64,000 nt of DNA from Clostridioides difficile_D (GTDB lineage Bacteria; Bacillota; Clostridia; Peptostreptococcales; Peptostreptococcaceae): assembly GCA_945861085.1 (NCBI GenBank), contig OX244046.1, positions 310,001 to 374,000 on the forward strand, read 5' to 3'. The stretch's first letter is position 1. Each line of letters starts with the position of its first letter. Of this stretch, positions 44,160 through 52,307 are shown in pieces. The notes beneath the pieces were generated by a model, which did not search any database, was not told the origin of the DNA, and saw nothing but the letters and a program-made list of their open reading frames with translations. The position numbers and the translations under genes were made by a program.

Positions 44160-44588
44160 TTATATTTTGTAATCTCTAATTTCAGCTGGTATTTCATCAT
44201 CAGACAAGTTTTTGACTAGATCTTCTGTTTTGTCAGTTACTGCTTTGTCATAATACCAACACTTGTACTTTAAAGTGTTCAAATTTGCTTGCACTGCTTT
44301 CAGTTGTTTTTCTACTTCTTTCAAACGATCATGAAACATCTTTTGACGTTTACATAAAGAAGCATCTCCTTCTTGACACCATTTTAGATAATCTTTAATC
44401 GCTTTAATAGACATACCTGTAGATTTTAAACATTCAATAACCCTTATAGTCCTCAACTCATTTTCAGAAAAGATTCGAATACCTCCTGTACTACGTTCCA
44501 TGCTAGGAAACATGCCCTCTCGATCATAATAACGCAATGTTGATATAGATATGCCTGTAATTTTTGATATTTCACCAATAGAATACAT
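44160..44588 (-). CDS. MerR family regulator
   Basis: This 142-aa regulator has the MerR N-terminal winged helix, MYSIGEISKITGISISTLRY then YDREGMFPSMERSTGGIRIF, followed by the KSTGMSIKAIKDYLKWCQEG helix, a coiled-coil dimer helix, and a short effector tail with one Cys-Trp-Tyr-Tyr. It resembles the AdhR/YraB group that responds to aldehydes or electrophiles. I chose the start at 44588, behind AAGAAGGTG read on the minus strand; the frame extends 12 codons further without a site. It is divergent to the hydrolase, whose promoter it should control. Confidence 0.9.
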   Translation of the reverse strand: MYSIGEISKITGISISTLRYYDREGMFPSMERSTGGIRIFSENELRTIRVIECLKSTGMSIKAIKDYLKWCQEGDASLCKRQKMFHDRLKEVEKQLKAVQANLNTLKYKCWYYDKAVTDKTEDLVKNLSDDEIPAEIRDYKI

Positions 44589-44625
44589 GAATACACCTTC
44601 TTTTAAAAAACTTTTCAAAATCATC

Positions 44626-44656
44626 TTGACCTAAAGTTAGGTTTAGGTTATATACT
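44626..44656 (+). promoter_or_regulatory. MerR-type promoter with operator dyad
   Basis: TTGACC (44626-44631), a 19-base spacer and TATACT (44651-44656). Inside lies the perfect dyad ACCTAAA (44629-44635) and TTTAGGT (44642-44648) around GTTAGG. The over-long 19-base spacer is the hallmark of promoters that MerR proteins activate by DNA twisting. It points to the hydrolase gene and lies between the divergent genes. Confidence 0.85.
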
Positions 44657-44747
44657 GATTTTATCAAAGAAAAATAGTGAAGTCAAATAGGCTTCATATA
44701 TCATGAAATCTTAATGATATAAACAACTAGAAAGGTGGATTATAAAA

Positions 44748-45722
44748 ATGAAAGAAAAATTAAATTTAACAACAGAGTGGGATAAAACATTCCCTGAAAG
44801 TGAAAAAGTAAATCATAAAAAAATTATGTTTCATAACCGTTATGGTATTACTTTAGCTGCAGATTTATATGAACCTAAAAATGTTGAGGGTAAATTGCCA
44901 GCTATTGCTATATGTGGTCCATTTGGTGCTATAAAAGAACAGTCCTCTGGTCTCTATGCCCAAACTATGGCAGAAAGAGGTTTTTTGACAATCGCATTTG
45001 ATCCCTCTTTTACAGGAGAAAGTGGTGGAAATCCAAGATATGTGGCTTCTCCAGATATAAATACAGAAGATTTTCAGGCAGCAGTAGATTTTTTATCCAT
45101 TTTAGATAAAGTTGATTCTGAAAAAATAGGAATTATTGGTATTTGTGGATGGGGAGGAATGGCTTTGAATGCTGCTGCAATAGATACTAGAATTAAAGCT
45201 ACAGTGGCTTCTACTATGTATGATATGAGTCGTGTAAATGCCAAAGGATATTTTGACGATGAGAATAATGAAAACAGCCGATACGAAAAGCGAAAAGCTC
45301 TGAATACGCAAAGAACGATTGATTATAAAAATGGCAGTTATGCAAGAGCTGGTGGAGTTGCAGATTTAATACCAGAAGACGCACCATTTTTTGTAAAAGA
45401 TTACTATGATTACTACAAAACAGGTCGTGGATATCATAAAAACTCTTTAAATTCAAATGATGGTTGGAATATTACTTCTACATTATCATTTTTGAATATG
45501 CCTATTTTACAATATAGTAATGAAATTCGTAGTGCTGTTTTACTTATTCATGGAGAAAAGGCTCATTCCTGCTATTTTAGTAAAGATGTTTTTAAAAATT
45601 TGACAGGTGATAATAAAGAATTATTTATTATTCCAAATGCAGTACATACAGATTTATATGACCAAATGGATATTATTCCTTTTGATAAAATGGTAGAGTT
45701 TTTTCAAAACAACTTGAAATAG
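44748..45722 (+). CDS. Alpha/beta hydrolase (dienelactone-hydrolase/YcjY-like)
   Basis: This 324-aa cytoplasmic hydrolase has the fold start MFHNRYGITLAADLYEPKNV, oxyanion-side ICGPFGAIKEQ near 62-72, FDPSFTGESGGNPRY near 85, nucleophile elbow GIIGICGWGGMALNAAAID at about 127-145 with Cys in the usual Ser place, and late acid/His motifs LLIHGEKAHS and NAVHTDLYD. Dienelactone hydrolases also use Cys. It should be induced through the MerR promoter upstream, suggesting detoxification of an ester, lactone or aldehyde-derived compound. The substrate is unknown. The ribosome site is AAAGGTGG. Confidence 0.85.
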   Translation: MKEKLNLTTEWDKTFPESEKVNHKKIMFHNRYGITLAADLYEPKNVEGKLPAIAICGPFGAIKEQSSGLYAQTMAERGFLTIAFDPSFTGESGGNPRYVASPDINTEDFQAAVDFLSILDKVDSEKIGIIGICGWGGMALNAAAIDTRIKATVASTMYDMSRVNAKGYFDDENNENSRYEKRKALNTQRTIDYKNGSYARAGGVADLIPEDAPFFVKDYYDYYKTGRGYHKNSLNSNDGWNITSTLSFLNMPILQYSNEIRSAVLLIHGEKAHSCYFSKDVFKNLTGDNKELFIIPNAVHTDLYDQMDIIPFDKMVEFFQNNLK

Positions 45723-45781
45723 TTAGGAGAAAAATAAAGAAAACATTGCTAATAAAATTTAAATATTAATTAATATTAAAT

Positions 45782-45840
45782 CCTAAAATAAATTTAGTAT
45801 TTTTAACTCTTTCAGCCATACTAAATATTTAAAATTGTAG
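45782..45840 (+). repeat. 59-bp direct repeat, copy D2
   Basis: About 80 percent identical to 43944-44002. It contains an inner inverted repeat TTTAGTAT / ATACTAAA which is decayed in the other copy. Confidence 0.6.
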
Positions 45841-45946
45841 CTTGTTAATTGAATTAGATATAGAAAATAACTTTCTTAACATTAAGTTATTTTCTAATGT
45901 ACATATACACTTTATTAATAAGTTATTTTTAAATTTGAATTATACA

Positions 45947-46683
45947 AGAATCCCAAGTTCAAAAGAGCTTAGGATTCTTGTATAATAATTGTATGCCAAA
46001 AACAAAATACTATACAAGTTGATTATGCTACTTATGGCGATAATTATCAATTTAAATTACTACTAAATATTGATTACATGATTCCAAAAGATGATTCTGT
46101 AAGGTTATTAAGTCAAATTATTGAGGAGATGAATTTAGAAAAATTATATAAGACTTATTCTCGAATTAGAGGAAATATAGATTTATCTGCCAATAGATAT
46201 ACTTTTGTTTGGAAAAAATCTATAAATAAAAATATGGCTAAAATGATGAATAATATATCTGACTTCATATTAAAATGTGAGATTGATTTTGGCATTAAAA
46301 TAATTTATAAATATAAAATCAAAATCTATCATTTAAAGAAATTTTTAAAGAAGCTAAAAAAAATATCAAAAGAATCAAATATAACATTTGTTCATAGAAA
46401 AGGAAAGAAAAAATCTATAGAGCAATTAAATAATTATATTGATAGATTGAAAAAATATACTAAAGACCTTCATATAATGGGTGAACGAAATAGTTATTCT
46501 AAATTTATTAATTTATAATTAAATATTATCTGAAAAAATGGTATTTTTATACTTTTATTTGTAATGCATAATTTTACTTAGAACATAAACTTTATATAAA
46601 ACAATTAAAAATATACCCATTAAGATAAGTAAAAAAAGAGCTGTCACAGAACAAAGTTAATTTGCTCATGCGACAGCTCCTTT
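45947..46683 (+). mobile_element. Remnant IS1182-type element, copy B (left end lost)
   Basis: It shares near-identical sequence with copy A from the hairpin at 45947 (TACAAGAATCC ... GGATTCTTGTA) through the transposase fragment to the right end TGCGACAGCTCCTTT (46669-46683). The left terminal repeat found in copy A is absent, so this copy is truncated. Both copies end in the same terminator-like hairpin built on GAGCTGTC / GACAGCTC. The gap 45723-46745 holds only repeat D2 and this element. Confidence 0.72.
45993..46518 (+). pseudogene. Broken IS1182-family transposase (copy B)
   Basis: ATGCCAAAAA at 45993 is the likely old start, but one extra A shifts the frame before the DYATYGDNYQF segment. 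From 46078 the frame reads MIPKDDSVRLLSQIIEEMNL, with the same jump from RIRGN to SANRYTFVWKK as in copy A. It keeps the central part KKKSIEQLNNYIDRLKKYTK DLHIMGERNSYSK that copy A has lost, then ends abruptly where the C-terminal half is deleted. The shared first deletion means both copies descend from one already defective element. Confidence 0.82.
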
Positions 46684-46745
46684 TTATATTCAATCAGATA
46701 AACTAAGATATAAGCTATAATACGAATAATTTAGCAAGCTTAAAT

Positions 46746-47138
46746 TTATTTTATTTTTCTACATTCTTTGCAATTAAGTCCACATTTATTTTTTTCTTGC
46801 ATATTAGTAGCCCCCCAATTAGCAAATTGTTGTAAAATAGGTACAATACTTTTACCTTTACTTGTCAATGTATATTCGACTTTTGGAGGGATTTCATTGT
46901 ATTGTTTGCGATGAACAATACCATCAGACTCTAAATCTTTTAATGATTGAGCTAGCATAGTATTTGTAACGCCGTCTAGTTTTCTTTTTATGCTACTATA
47001 TCTAATTGGATTTTCAACTGCTAGCATACATATAATAGGTAATTTCCATTTACCACCAACAATATCTAATGCATAACGTATTGGACAGGTTAATTCTTCA
47101 ACATTTGTAGTCATATTTTTTTCATTATCTAGATTCAT
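46746..47138 (-). CDS. HxlR family winged-helix regulator
   Basis: This 130-aa regulator has the HxlR core: CPIRYALDIVGGKWKLPIIC (about 18-37), IRYSSIKRKLDGVTNTMLAQ SLKDLE, and VHRKQYNEIPPKVEYTLTSK. The N-terminal Cys of CPIRYALD is the redox-sensing position in HypR/YodB-type members. The C-terminus adds KCGLNCKECRKIK with three more Cys. It probably represses the divergent flavin-type gene in response to thiol stress or electrophiles. The ribosome site GAGGAG on the minus strand supports the start at 47138. Confidence 0.9.
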   Translation of the reverse strand: MNLDNEKNMTTNVEELTCPIRYALDIVGGKWKLPIICMLAVENPIRYSSIKRKLDGVTNTMLAQSLKDLESDGIVHRKQYNEIPPKVEYTLTSKGKSIVPILQQFANWGATNMQEKNKCGLNCKECRKIK

Positions 47139-47161
47139 TATATTTACTCCTCACTTATAGT

Positions 47162-47246
47162 AGTATCTTTTTTATACTTTATCAGAAAAAACTGCATACT
47201 TGTTTTTTTGTATTTTATATTAAAATTATATCAAAGGATAATCCTT
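47162..47246. promoter_or_regulatory. Candidate operators between the HxlR and oxidase-like genes
   Basis: Two dyads lie in the 139-base divergent region: AGTAT (47162-47166) with ATACT (47174-47178), and the palindrome AAGGATAATCCTT (47234-47246). HxlR proteins bind such short dyads near their divergent targets. The assignment is by position only. Confidence 0.35.
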
Positions 47247-47277
47247 AATACAAGTATTTAAAAGGGGTGTAAAAATT

Positions 47278-47673
47278 ATGAAAGTATTAGAATTTTTGAA
47301 CAAAGCAGGAGTTTATTATTTAGCAACAGCCGATGACAAGAACCAGGCACATGTGCGTCCTCTAGGATTCGTTATGGAATACGATGGGAAACTTACATTT
47401 TGCACATCTAACCAAAAGGATATGTTTAAGCAACTTATTTTTAATCCAAAGGTTGAGATTTGCTGTATAGACCAAAAACTTAATACTCTACGTATTTTAG
47501 GTGAAGCAGTATTTGTTACATCAAAAGAAACACAGGCTAAGGCTCTTGAAATAATGCCAAGCTTAAGTCAGATGTACTCTGTAGGAGATGGCAAATTTGA
47601 AATATTTTCTATTGATAATGCAAAAATTAGTTGCTGTTCAATGAGTGGTAAAAAGATTGATGTAGAGCTTTAA
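47278..47673 (+). CDS. Pyridoxamine 5'-phosphate oxidase-like flavin protein
   Basis: This 131-aa split-barrel protein has AGVYYLATADDKNQAHVRPL (residues 10-29), then GKLTFCTSNQKDMFKQLIFN and VEICCIDQKLNTLRILGEAV. These are the usual FMN/F420-type split-barrel motifs of the small PNPOx-like family seen in clostridia. It probably binds FMN and reduces a small molecule; no pathway can be named. It is divergent to the HxlR regulator, which is its likely controller. The ribosome site is AAGGGG. Confidence 0.85.
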   Translation: MKVLEFLNKAGVYYLATADDKNQAHVRPLGFVMEYDGKLTFCTSNQKDMFKQLIFNPKVEICCIDQKLNTLRILGEAVFVTSKETQAKALEIMPSLSQMYSVGDGKFEIFSIDNAKISCCSMSGKKIDVEL

Positions 47674-48086
47674 TTATAGCTGAATCAATACTCATGACGA
47701 AAGTTAAGAAAACGTTACTACTAAGATATTAGAGATTTAAACCTAGACACAATAAAAAGATTTTTAAGCAGTAAATGTGTAAAAATTTTTAGTTATTAGA
47801 TTTATATTCCAACAAATACATATTGTTTTGAATAATTCCATAACAAAAATACGAAGAATTAAAGTTTATTTTATGATGGAGTGTAATTCCTTTTAAAAAT
47901 ATTTTAACTGTAAATAATTGCAAGTAAATTTTATTTAATATGAAGAAAATATGATGATTATAAAAAATTGTTGCTTATTATTTATATATTTTTGTATATA
48001 AATAATAAGTAGCATGACTTTATAAATTAATAGTGATAGAATATAAATTAATAGATAAGATATAATTTTAAAAGGAGTGATATAAA
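47674..48086. other. Non-coding gap, 413 bases
   Basis: AT-rich with frequent stops. A short frame near 47722-47790 reads RDLNLDTIKRFLSSK and may be debris of an older gene, but it is too short to name. No RNA structure stands out. Confidence 0.4.
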
Positions 48087-48293
48087 ATGAGTAAATATAG
48101 TTCTTTGTGGAAATATGTTAAGAAAAATGGTACTTCATCATTTAAATTAACTTTTGAAGAAATAAAAAATATTGCTGGAATAGAGATAGACCATTCTTTT
48201 TTGAAGTATAAAAAAGAATTAAATGAATATGGATATCAAGTTGGAAAAATTTCTTTAAAAGAGAAGACTGTTATTTTTAATAAAATTGATTAA
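48087..48293 (+). CDS. Small conserved protein of unknown function (68 aa)
   Basis: A 68-aa protein with a clear ribosome site (AAGGAG, 9 bases ahead). It reads SKYSSLWKYVKKNGTSSFKL at the start, then TFEEIKNIAGIEIDHSFLKY and ends in a beta-like VGKISLKEKTVIFNKID. I recall small clostridial proteins that begin with the SLWKYV pattern (DUF7662-like), but I am not sure of the match. No membrane segment is seen. It stands alone, ahead of a long palindromic terminator. Confidence 0.65.
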   Translation: MSKYSSLWKYVKKNGTSSFKLTFEEIKNIAGIEIDHSFLKYKKELNEYGYQVGKISLKEKTVIFNKID

Positions 48294-48346
48294 GGTATAA
48301 ATAATTACATATAATAAAATAATTTATATTGATGATTATTACAAAT

Positions 48347-48386
48347 AAAAATAAAGTAAATCTTATATAAGATTTACTTTATTTTT
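48347..48386. terminator. Bidirectional terminator, 19-bp perfect stem
   Basis: AAAAATAAAGTAAATCTTA (48347-48365) pairs perfectly with 48368-48386, with only TA between. A-runs and T-runs at the two ends make it work in either direction. It serves the 68-aa gene on the plus strand. Confidence 0.8.
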
Positions 48387-48508
48387 AGATGATGCTTTTT
48401 TAGTTTTATACTATAAGTTATATATAAAACTGCACCTATTAATTATGTTATAATTTCTGTTACTGTCATAGACCATATCAACCCATCAAGTCCATAAAAA
48501 ATATAACT
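48374..48508 (-). pseudogene. C-terminal relic of a MATE efflux transporter
   Basis: On the minus strand 45 codons read SYIFYGLDGLIWSMTVTEII, then a TAA stop, then LIGAVLYITYSIKLKK to the end. The pattern (Gly-Leu-Asp-Gly-x-x-Trp-Ser, then a last membrane helix and a basic tail) is how MATE exporters end. No upstream part survives, since an in-frame stop sits directly before it. The rest of 48294-48605 holds the terminator and no gene. The call rests on a short stretch. Confidence 0.45.
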
Positions 48509-48605
48509 TTATTAAATAGCTCCTTCATTATAATTTCCCCATTTCATATAATATAAATAGTATTAAGATTTTTTATAAGAGTTAAAGCAAGCATGTATTT
48601 ATTAC

Positions 48606-49349
48606 TCAAATATTTGTATAATCAACATCTAGTAATTTACCTTTTTGGTGAAAATGATTAATAAGTTTTTTAGGATAATTCATTATTAATTCATCTGGAA
48701 AATTAATTTCTTTTAAGATATTCTCAGAATACTCATAGTTACCTATATCAAAACAAATGTGAGCATCTGAAGTTAGTATGATTTTAGCACCATATTTTTT
48801 GCAAAGTGTAGCAATATACTTACAATTATCCGAGCTACCATTTCTTGACACGCCTTTTATAGAACAATTATTTATTTCTATTAAGATATTCTTTTCCATG
48901 GCTAATTTAATGATTAATTCATAGTCGATTGGGTAGTTTGGGTTTCCAAGGTGGCCTAATATTTCAATATTATCATGCTTATTTATTGCATTTATTAAGG
49001 CTTTAGTATTATTCTCTAATGTATTTGGTGAAAAAACAGCTTCGTGAAATGACAAGATAAGATAATCTAATCGAGGAATGACAAAAGGCTCTATATCTAT
49101 GTTTCCTTCAGTGTCTAGTATATTTGCTTCACATCCTCTTAAGATTATAATGTTATTTATGATTCTTGGGATATTTTGAATGTTGTGAAAGTACCATTTG
49201 TGGGGAGAACCAGGCATCTTAGGACCATGTTCAGATGTACCTAGTATCTTAATTCCATTTTCTTTACAATAATTAATATTTTCTAACAAAGTACTATAGC
49301 CATGACCACTGACTATAGAGTGTGTGTGTAAATCTGATAAAAAATTCAT
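48606..49349 (-). CDS. PHP-domain phosphoesterase (YcdX/HisK-like)
   Basis: This 247-aa metal-dependent hydrolase has motif 1 DLHTHSIVSGHGYSTLLEN at about 6-24, GTSEHGPKMPGSPH near 38-51 (metal-binding Glu/His), DYLILSFHE near 98, LGHLGNP near 132, and SDAHICFDIG near 193, which complete the tri-metal PHP site. Related proteins are phosphatases (YcdX) or histidinol-phosphatase-like enzymes. ATG 49349 is used because GAGGAGGAA precedes it; the frame extends 30 codons further without a site. Substrate unknown. Confidence 0.9.
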   Translation of the reverse strand: MNFLSDLHTHSIVSGHGYSTLLENINYCKENGIKILGTSEHGPKMPGSPHKWYFHNIQNIPRIINNIIILRGCEANILDTEGNIDIEPFVIPRLDYLILSFHEAVFSPNTLENNTKALINAINKHDNIEILGHLGNPNYPIDYELIIKLAMEKNILIEINNCSIKGVSRNGSSDNCKYIATLCKKYGAKIILTSDAHICFDIGNYEYSENILKEINFPDELIMNYPKKLINHFHQKGKLLDVDYTNI

Positions 49350-49510
49350 ATAAATTCCTCCTCTATAAAAGATGAGGGTAACGTAATTTATATTATAAGA
49401 TGAACAGGAAAAAAAATCAATAGTTACACAATTAGACAAAAATATTAAAATATTGTAAAATTAAGCTTAATAATATTTAACAGTGTTACTGCTTATAGGG
49501 GAGGTTAACT

Positions 49511-52078
49511 ATGATACAAAAGAAGCTATCAAGGAAAGAAAAAGTTTTAATTTGCTTGAAAAGGTTAACAGAAGAACACTTGAAACTTAATAATGGCATT
49601 AGATTTGGATTTGATGCAGAATATATTGCTACTGAAGTATGTATAAATAGAAGTAATGCTAGTAAGGAATTAAATCAATTAATAAAGGAAAGTATTATTA
49701 TAAAGATAAAGGGAAAACCTGTTCAGTACTTATATAAAGAAAGTATTGAGAGTATTTTAGGAAAGAAACTAAATAAAGGGATATTTGATAATATTAACTC
49801 TATAAACGAATATAGTGAAAATGATTCTATCAAAGATGAGTATATTGTAGAGGGTATAAAAAAAGAGAACAATATTTTTAATTTAATAGGATGTGATGGA
49901 AGTTTAAAGTCCCAGATAGAGCAAGCTAAAGCAGCAGTAATATATCCACCTAAGGGGTTGAGTACATTAATAATAGGACCTACAGGAGTTGGGAAATCTA
50001 TATTTGCAGAATATATGTATAAGTATAGCTTAACTATAAAAGAAGATAGTGATAATGCACCATTTATCATATTTAACTGTGCTGATTATTCTGATAATCA
50101 GCAATTATTATTAGCACAGCTTTTTGGATATGTAAAAGGAGCATTTACTGGAGCTGATAAAAATAAGTATGGTATTGTACATGAAGCTAATAATGGAATA
50201 TTGTTTTTAGATGAAGTTCATAGGTTATCTGCAGAAGGACAAGAAATGCTATTTCTGCTTATGGATAAAGGTATATATAGAAGGTTAGGAGAAGCTAATA
50301 AGGTACATGAATGTAGGGTTATGATAATTGCAGCTACTACAGAAGATCCAGAGACAGCAATGTTGGAAACGTTTTTAAGAAGAATACCTGTAACTATAAA
50401 GATTCCGTCTTTAGAGGAAAGAGGCTTTCAAGAGAGAATGAAGCTGATATGTTATTTTTTTAAAGAAGAAAGTATTAGGATTGGTGTTAAGTTAAAGGTT
50501 TCAAAAGAAGTTATTAAGGCATTTATTTTATATAAGTGTAAGGGAAATATAGGACAACTAAAAAGCGACATACAATTAATTTGTGCAAGAGCTTTTTTAG
50601 ATTATATGACCTATAAAAGGGAATGTGTATATGTAAGACTATCTCTTCTACCAAACAATATTAGAGAATCATTATATGGAAATAATAGAAAAGAGGAGTT
50701 TGTACAAAACTTCAGTTTTATTGGGAAAGATGATATTATTTTTTTACCAGAAGAAAAGACTTTTGAAAGTGAAAATTTATTAATAGAAAATAAAAAATAT
50801 GATTTAGATTTCTATGGAATGATAAAAGAAACTTGGAATAAACTTCAACAAGAAGGTATTAAAGAGTCACAAATTAGAAGCGTTATAGATGAAGATATAC
50901 AGAAGTATTCCTATAATTTAATGAATACTTTTATATATAATAGTAGTAATCAAACAGCTTATAACAATATTGTTAATGATTCAATTGCAACTACTGTGAA
51001 GCATATTTTACAAAAGCATGATAAATGGAGCAAAAGAGAAGGATTAGATAAATTAATAAAAGCCATAGCCTTACATATTCAGAATTTAATTGAAAGAATA
51101 AAGATTGGGAACATAGTAAAGCATCCTAATAAAGATGAAATTATGAAGGAAAGAGCATATGAATATAACATAGCAAAAGAAATATTATCTAATGTGTCGT
51201 TAATGTATGGAGTTGAGTTTCCAGAAGATGAAGCAATTTTTTTAGCAACGTTTCTTTATTTATCTTATGTGGGATTAAATGAGGAGAGTATAGCAATATT
51301 AGTTATAATGCATGGTGAATCTACGGCATCTAGCATGGTGAATGTAGCTAATACTTTACTGGATTGTAACCATGCGGTGGCAATCAATATGGGGTTAGAA
51401 GATAGAGTTCAGGATATTTTAGTCCAAGCTATAGAAATAGCCAATGAAATTGACAAAGGAAAGGGAATTTTAATTCTAACTGATATGGGATCTATTTTAA
51501 CATTTGCTAAAGTTATTCATGATGCTACTGGAAAAGAAGTAAAAGCAATAGATATGGTAAGTACACCTATTGTAATAGAAGCAACTAGAAAGGCTCTAAC
51601 TCCGGAAATGACATTAGAGAAATTATATTTTAATATTATAGAATCTATAAAGAAACATTATGGAGATATGGAAATTACATATGTTGAAAAAGATAATGGC
51701 GGTAGATATTTTGATAGATTACTAATTGATAATATTAGTAAAACTTTGACTTTTTTAAATGGGGAAAAGGCTTATTTTATATTAAAAGAAGTAATTAATA
51801 GAATTAGCGAACATTATTCTTTAGTAATTCAAGATGAGCTTTTAGTAAAGTTTATATTTCATTGTTCGTGTATGATTGAAAGAGTAATAATAAAAGAGTC
51901 TTTAGTTTATAAATCATATGAAGAAAGAATTAGTAGAAGTAAAGAATTATATTTAGTTATAAAAGAAAGTTTTAAGCTTGTAGAAGAGACATTCGATATA
52001 ATTATTTCAGATATGGAATATGCAAATGTATTAGATATATTTGAATCACAATATGATACAGATAAATTCAAAAGTTGA
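49511..52078 (+). CDS. LevR-family sigma-54-dependent PTS operon activator
   Basis: This 855-aa activator drives the mannose-type PTS operon downstream. Domains in order: N-terminal winged helix (about 5-75, RSNASKELNQL); AAA+ (about 105-370) with Walker A GPTGVGKSIFAE near 157, the sigma-54 contact loop KGAFTGADKNKYG near 209 and ILFLDEVHRL near 232; PRD1 (about 440-560); a IIA-mannose-like domain (about 580-690, LVIMHGESTASSMVNVANTL with its His); and a C-terminal PRD2 (about 740-850, HCSCMIERV). Phosphorylation of the His residues by PTS proteins would tune it. The ribosome site is GGGGAGG. Confidence 0.95.
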   Translation: MIQKKLSRKEKVLICLKRLTEEHLKLNNGIRFGFDAEYIATEVCINRSNASKELNQLIKESIIIKIKGKPVQYLYKESIESILGKKLNKGIFDNINSINEYSENDSIKDEYIVEGIKKENNIFNLIGCDGSLKSQIEQAKAAVIYPPKGLSTLIIGPTGVGKSIFAEYMYKYSLTIKEDSDNAPFIIFNCADYSDNQQLLLAQLFGYVKGAFTGADKNKYGIVHEANNGILFLDEVHRLSAEGQEMLFLLMDKGIYRRLGEANKVHECRVMIIAATTEDPETAMLETFLRRIPVTIKIPSLEERGFQERMKLICYFFKEESIRIGVKLKVSKEVIKAFILYKCKGNIGQLKSDIQLICARAFLDYMTYKRECVYVRLSLLPNNIRESLYGNNRKEEFVQNFSFIGKDDIIFLPEEKTFESENLLIENKKYDLDFYGMIKETWNKLQQEGIKESQIRSVIDEDIQKYSYNLMNTFIYNSSNQTAYNNIVNDSIATTVKHILQKHDKWSKREGLDKLIKAIALHIQNLIERIKIGNIVKHPNKDEIMKERAYEYNIAKEILSNVSLMYGVEFPEDEAIFLATFLYLSYVGLNEESIAILVIMHGESTASSMVNVANTLLDCNHAVAINMGLEDRVQDILVQAIEIANEIDKGKGILILTDMGSILTFAKVIHDATGKEVKAIDMVSTPIVIEATRKALTPEMTLEKLYFNIIESIKKHYGDMEITYVEKDNGGRYFDRLLIDNISKTLTFLNGEKAYFILKEVINRISEHYSLVIQDELLVKFIFHCSCMIERVIIKESLVYKSYEERISRSKELYLVIKESFKLVEETFDIIISDMEYANVLDIFESQYDTDKFKS

Positions 52079-52248
52079 TACAAAATTTAAAAATAGCCAA
52101 AAGGCTATCTTTTTTTTACTTCTTTTTGATACAGATTTGATACAGGTTTGAAAAAGCTCTTGATACATATTGAAAGAGTAAGTTTTTTTTATAAATTAAG
52201 TAAAAAGGTTTGATTAAATCCTGTAGAATAGCCATTTGTTATTGATAC
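52075..52248 (+). promoter_or_regulatory. Upstream activating region with five TTGATAC repeats
   Basis: TTGATAC occurs at 52075-52081, 52126-52132, 52137-52143, 52160-52166 and 52242-52248, all on the plus strand, the first overlapping the regulator's stop codon. They lie 9 to 182 bases before the sigma-54 promoter, where LevR-type activators bind. The repeats at 52126 and 52137 are one DNA turn apart (11 bases). Confidence 0.65.
52091..52117 (+). terminator. Intrinsic terminator of the LevR-type gene
   Basis: ATAGCC and GGCTAT around AAAA, followed by a run of T (52110-52117), 12 bases after the stop codon. It separates the activator from the PTS genes, which then rely on the sigma-54 promoter. 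Confidence 0.85.
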
Positions 52249-52256
52249 ACATAAGT

Positions 52257-52271
52257 TGGCACAGCAATTGC
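52257..52271 (+). promoter_or_regulatory. Sigma-54 (-24/-12) promoter of the PTS operon
   Basis: TGGCAC (52257-52262), 5 bases, TTGC (52268-52271): an exact match to the sigma-54 consensus with T following. It lies 37 bases before the first PTS gene and behind the gene for a GAFTGA-type activator. Confidence 0.93.
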
Positions 52272-52307
52272 TTATATAAAAGTGACAAGAAAAGTGAGGT
52301 GAAATTG

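Noticed and set aside
52236..52307. Extended start of the first IIA gene
   Set aside because: It would begin before the sigma-54 promoter at 52257-52271, so it could not be on the transcript.
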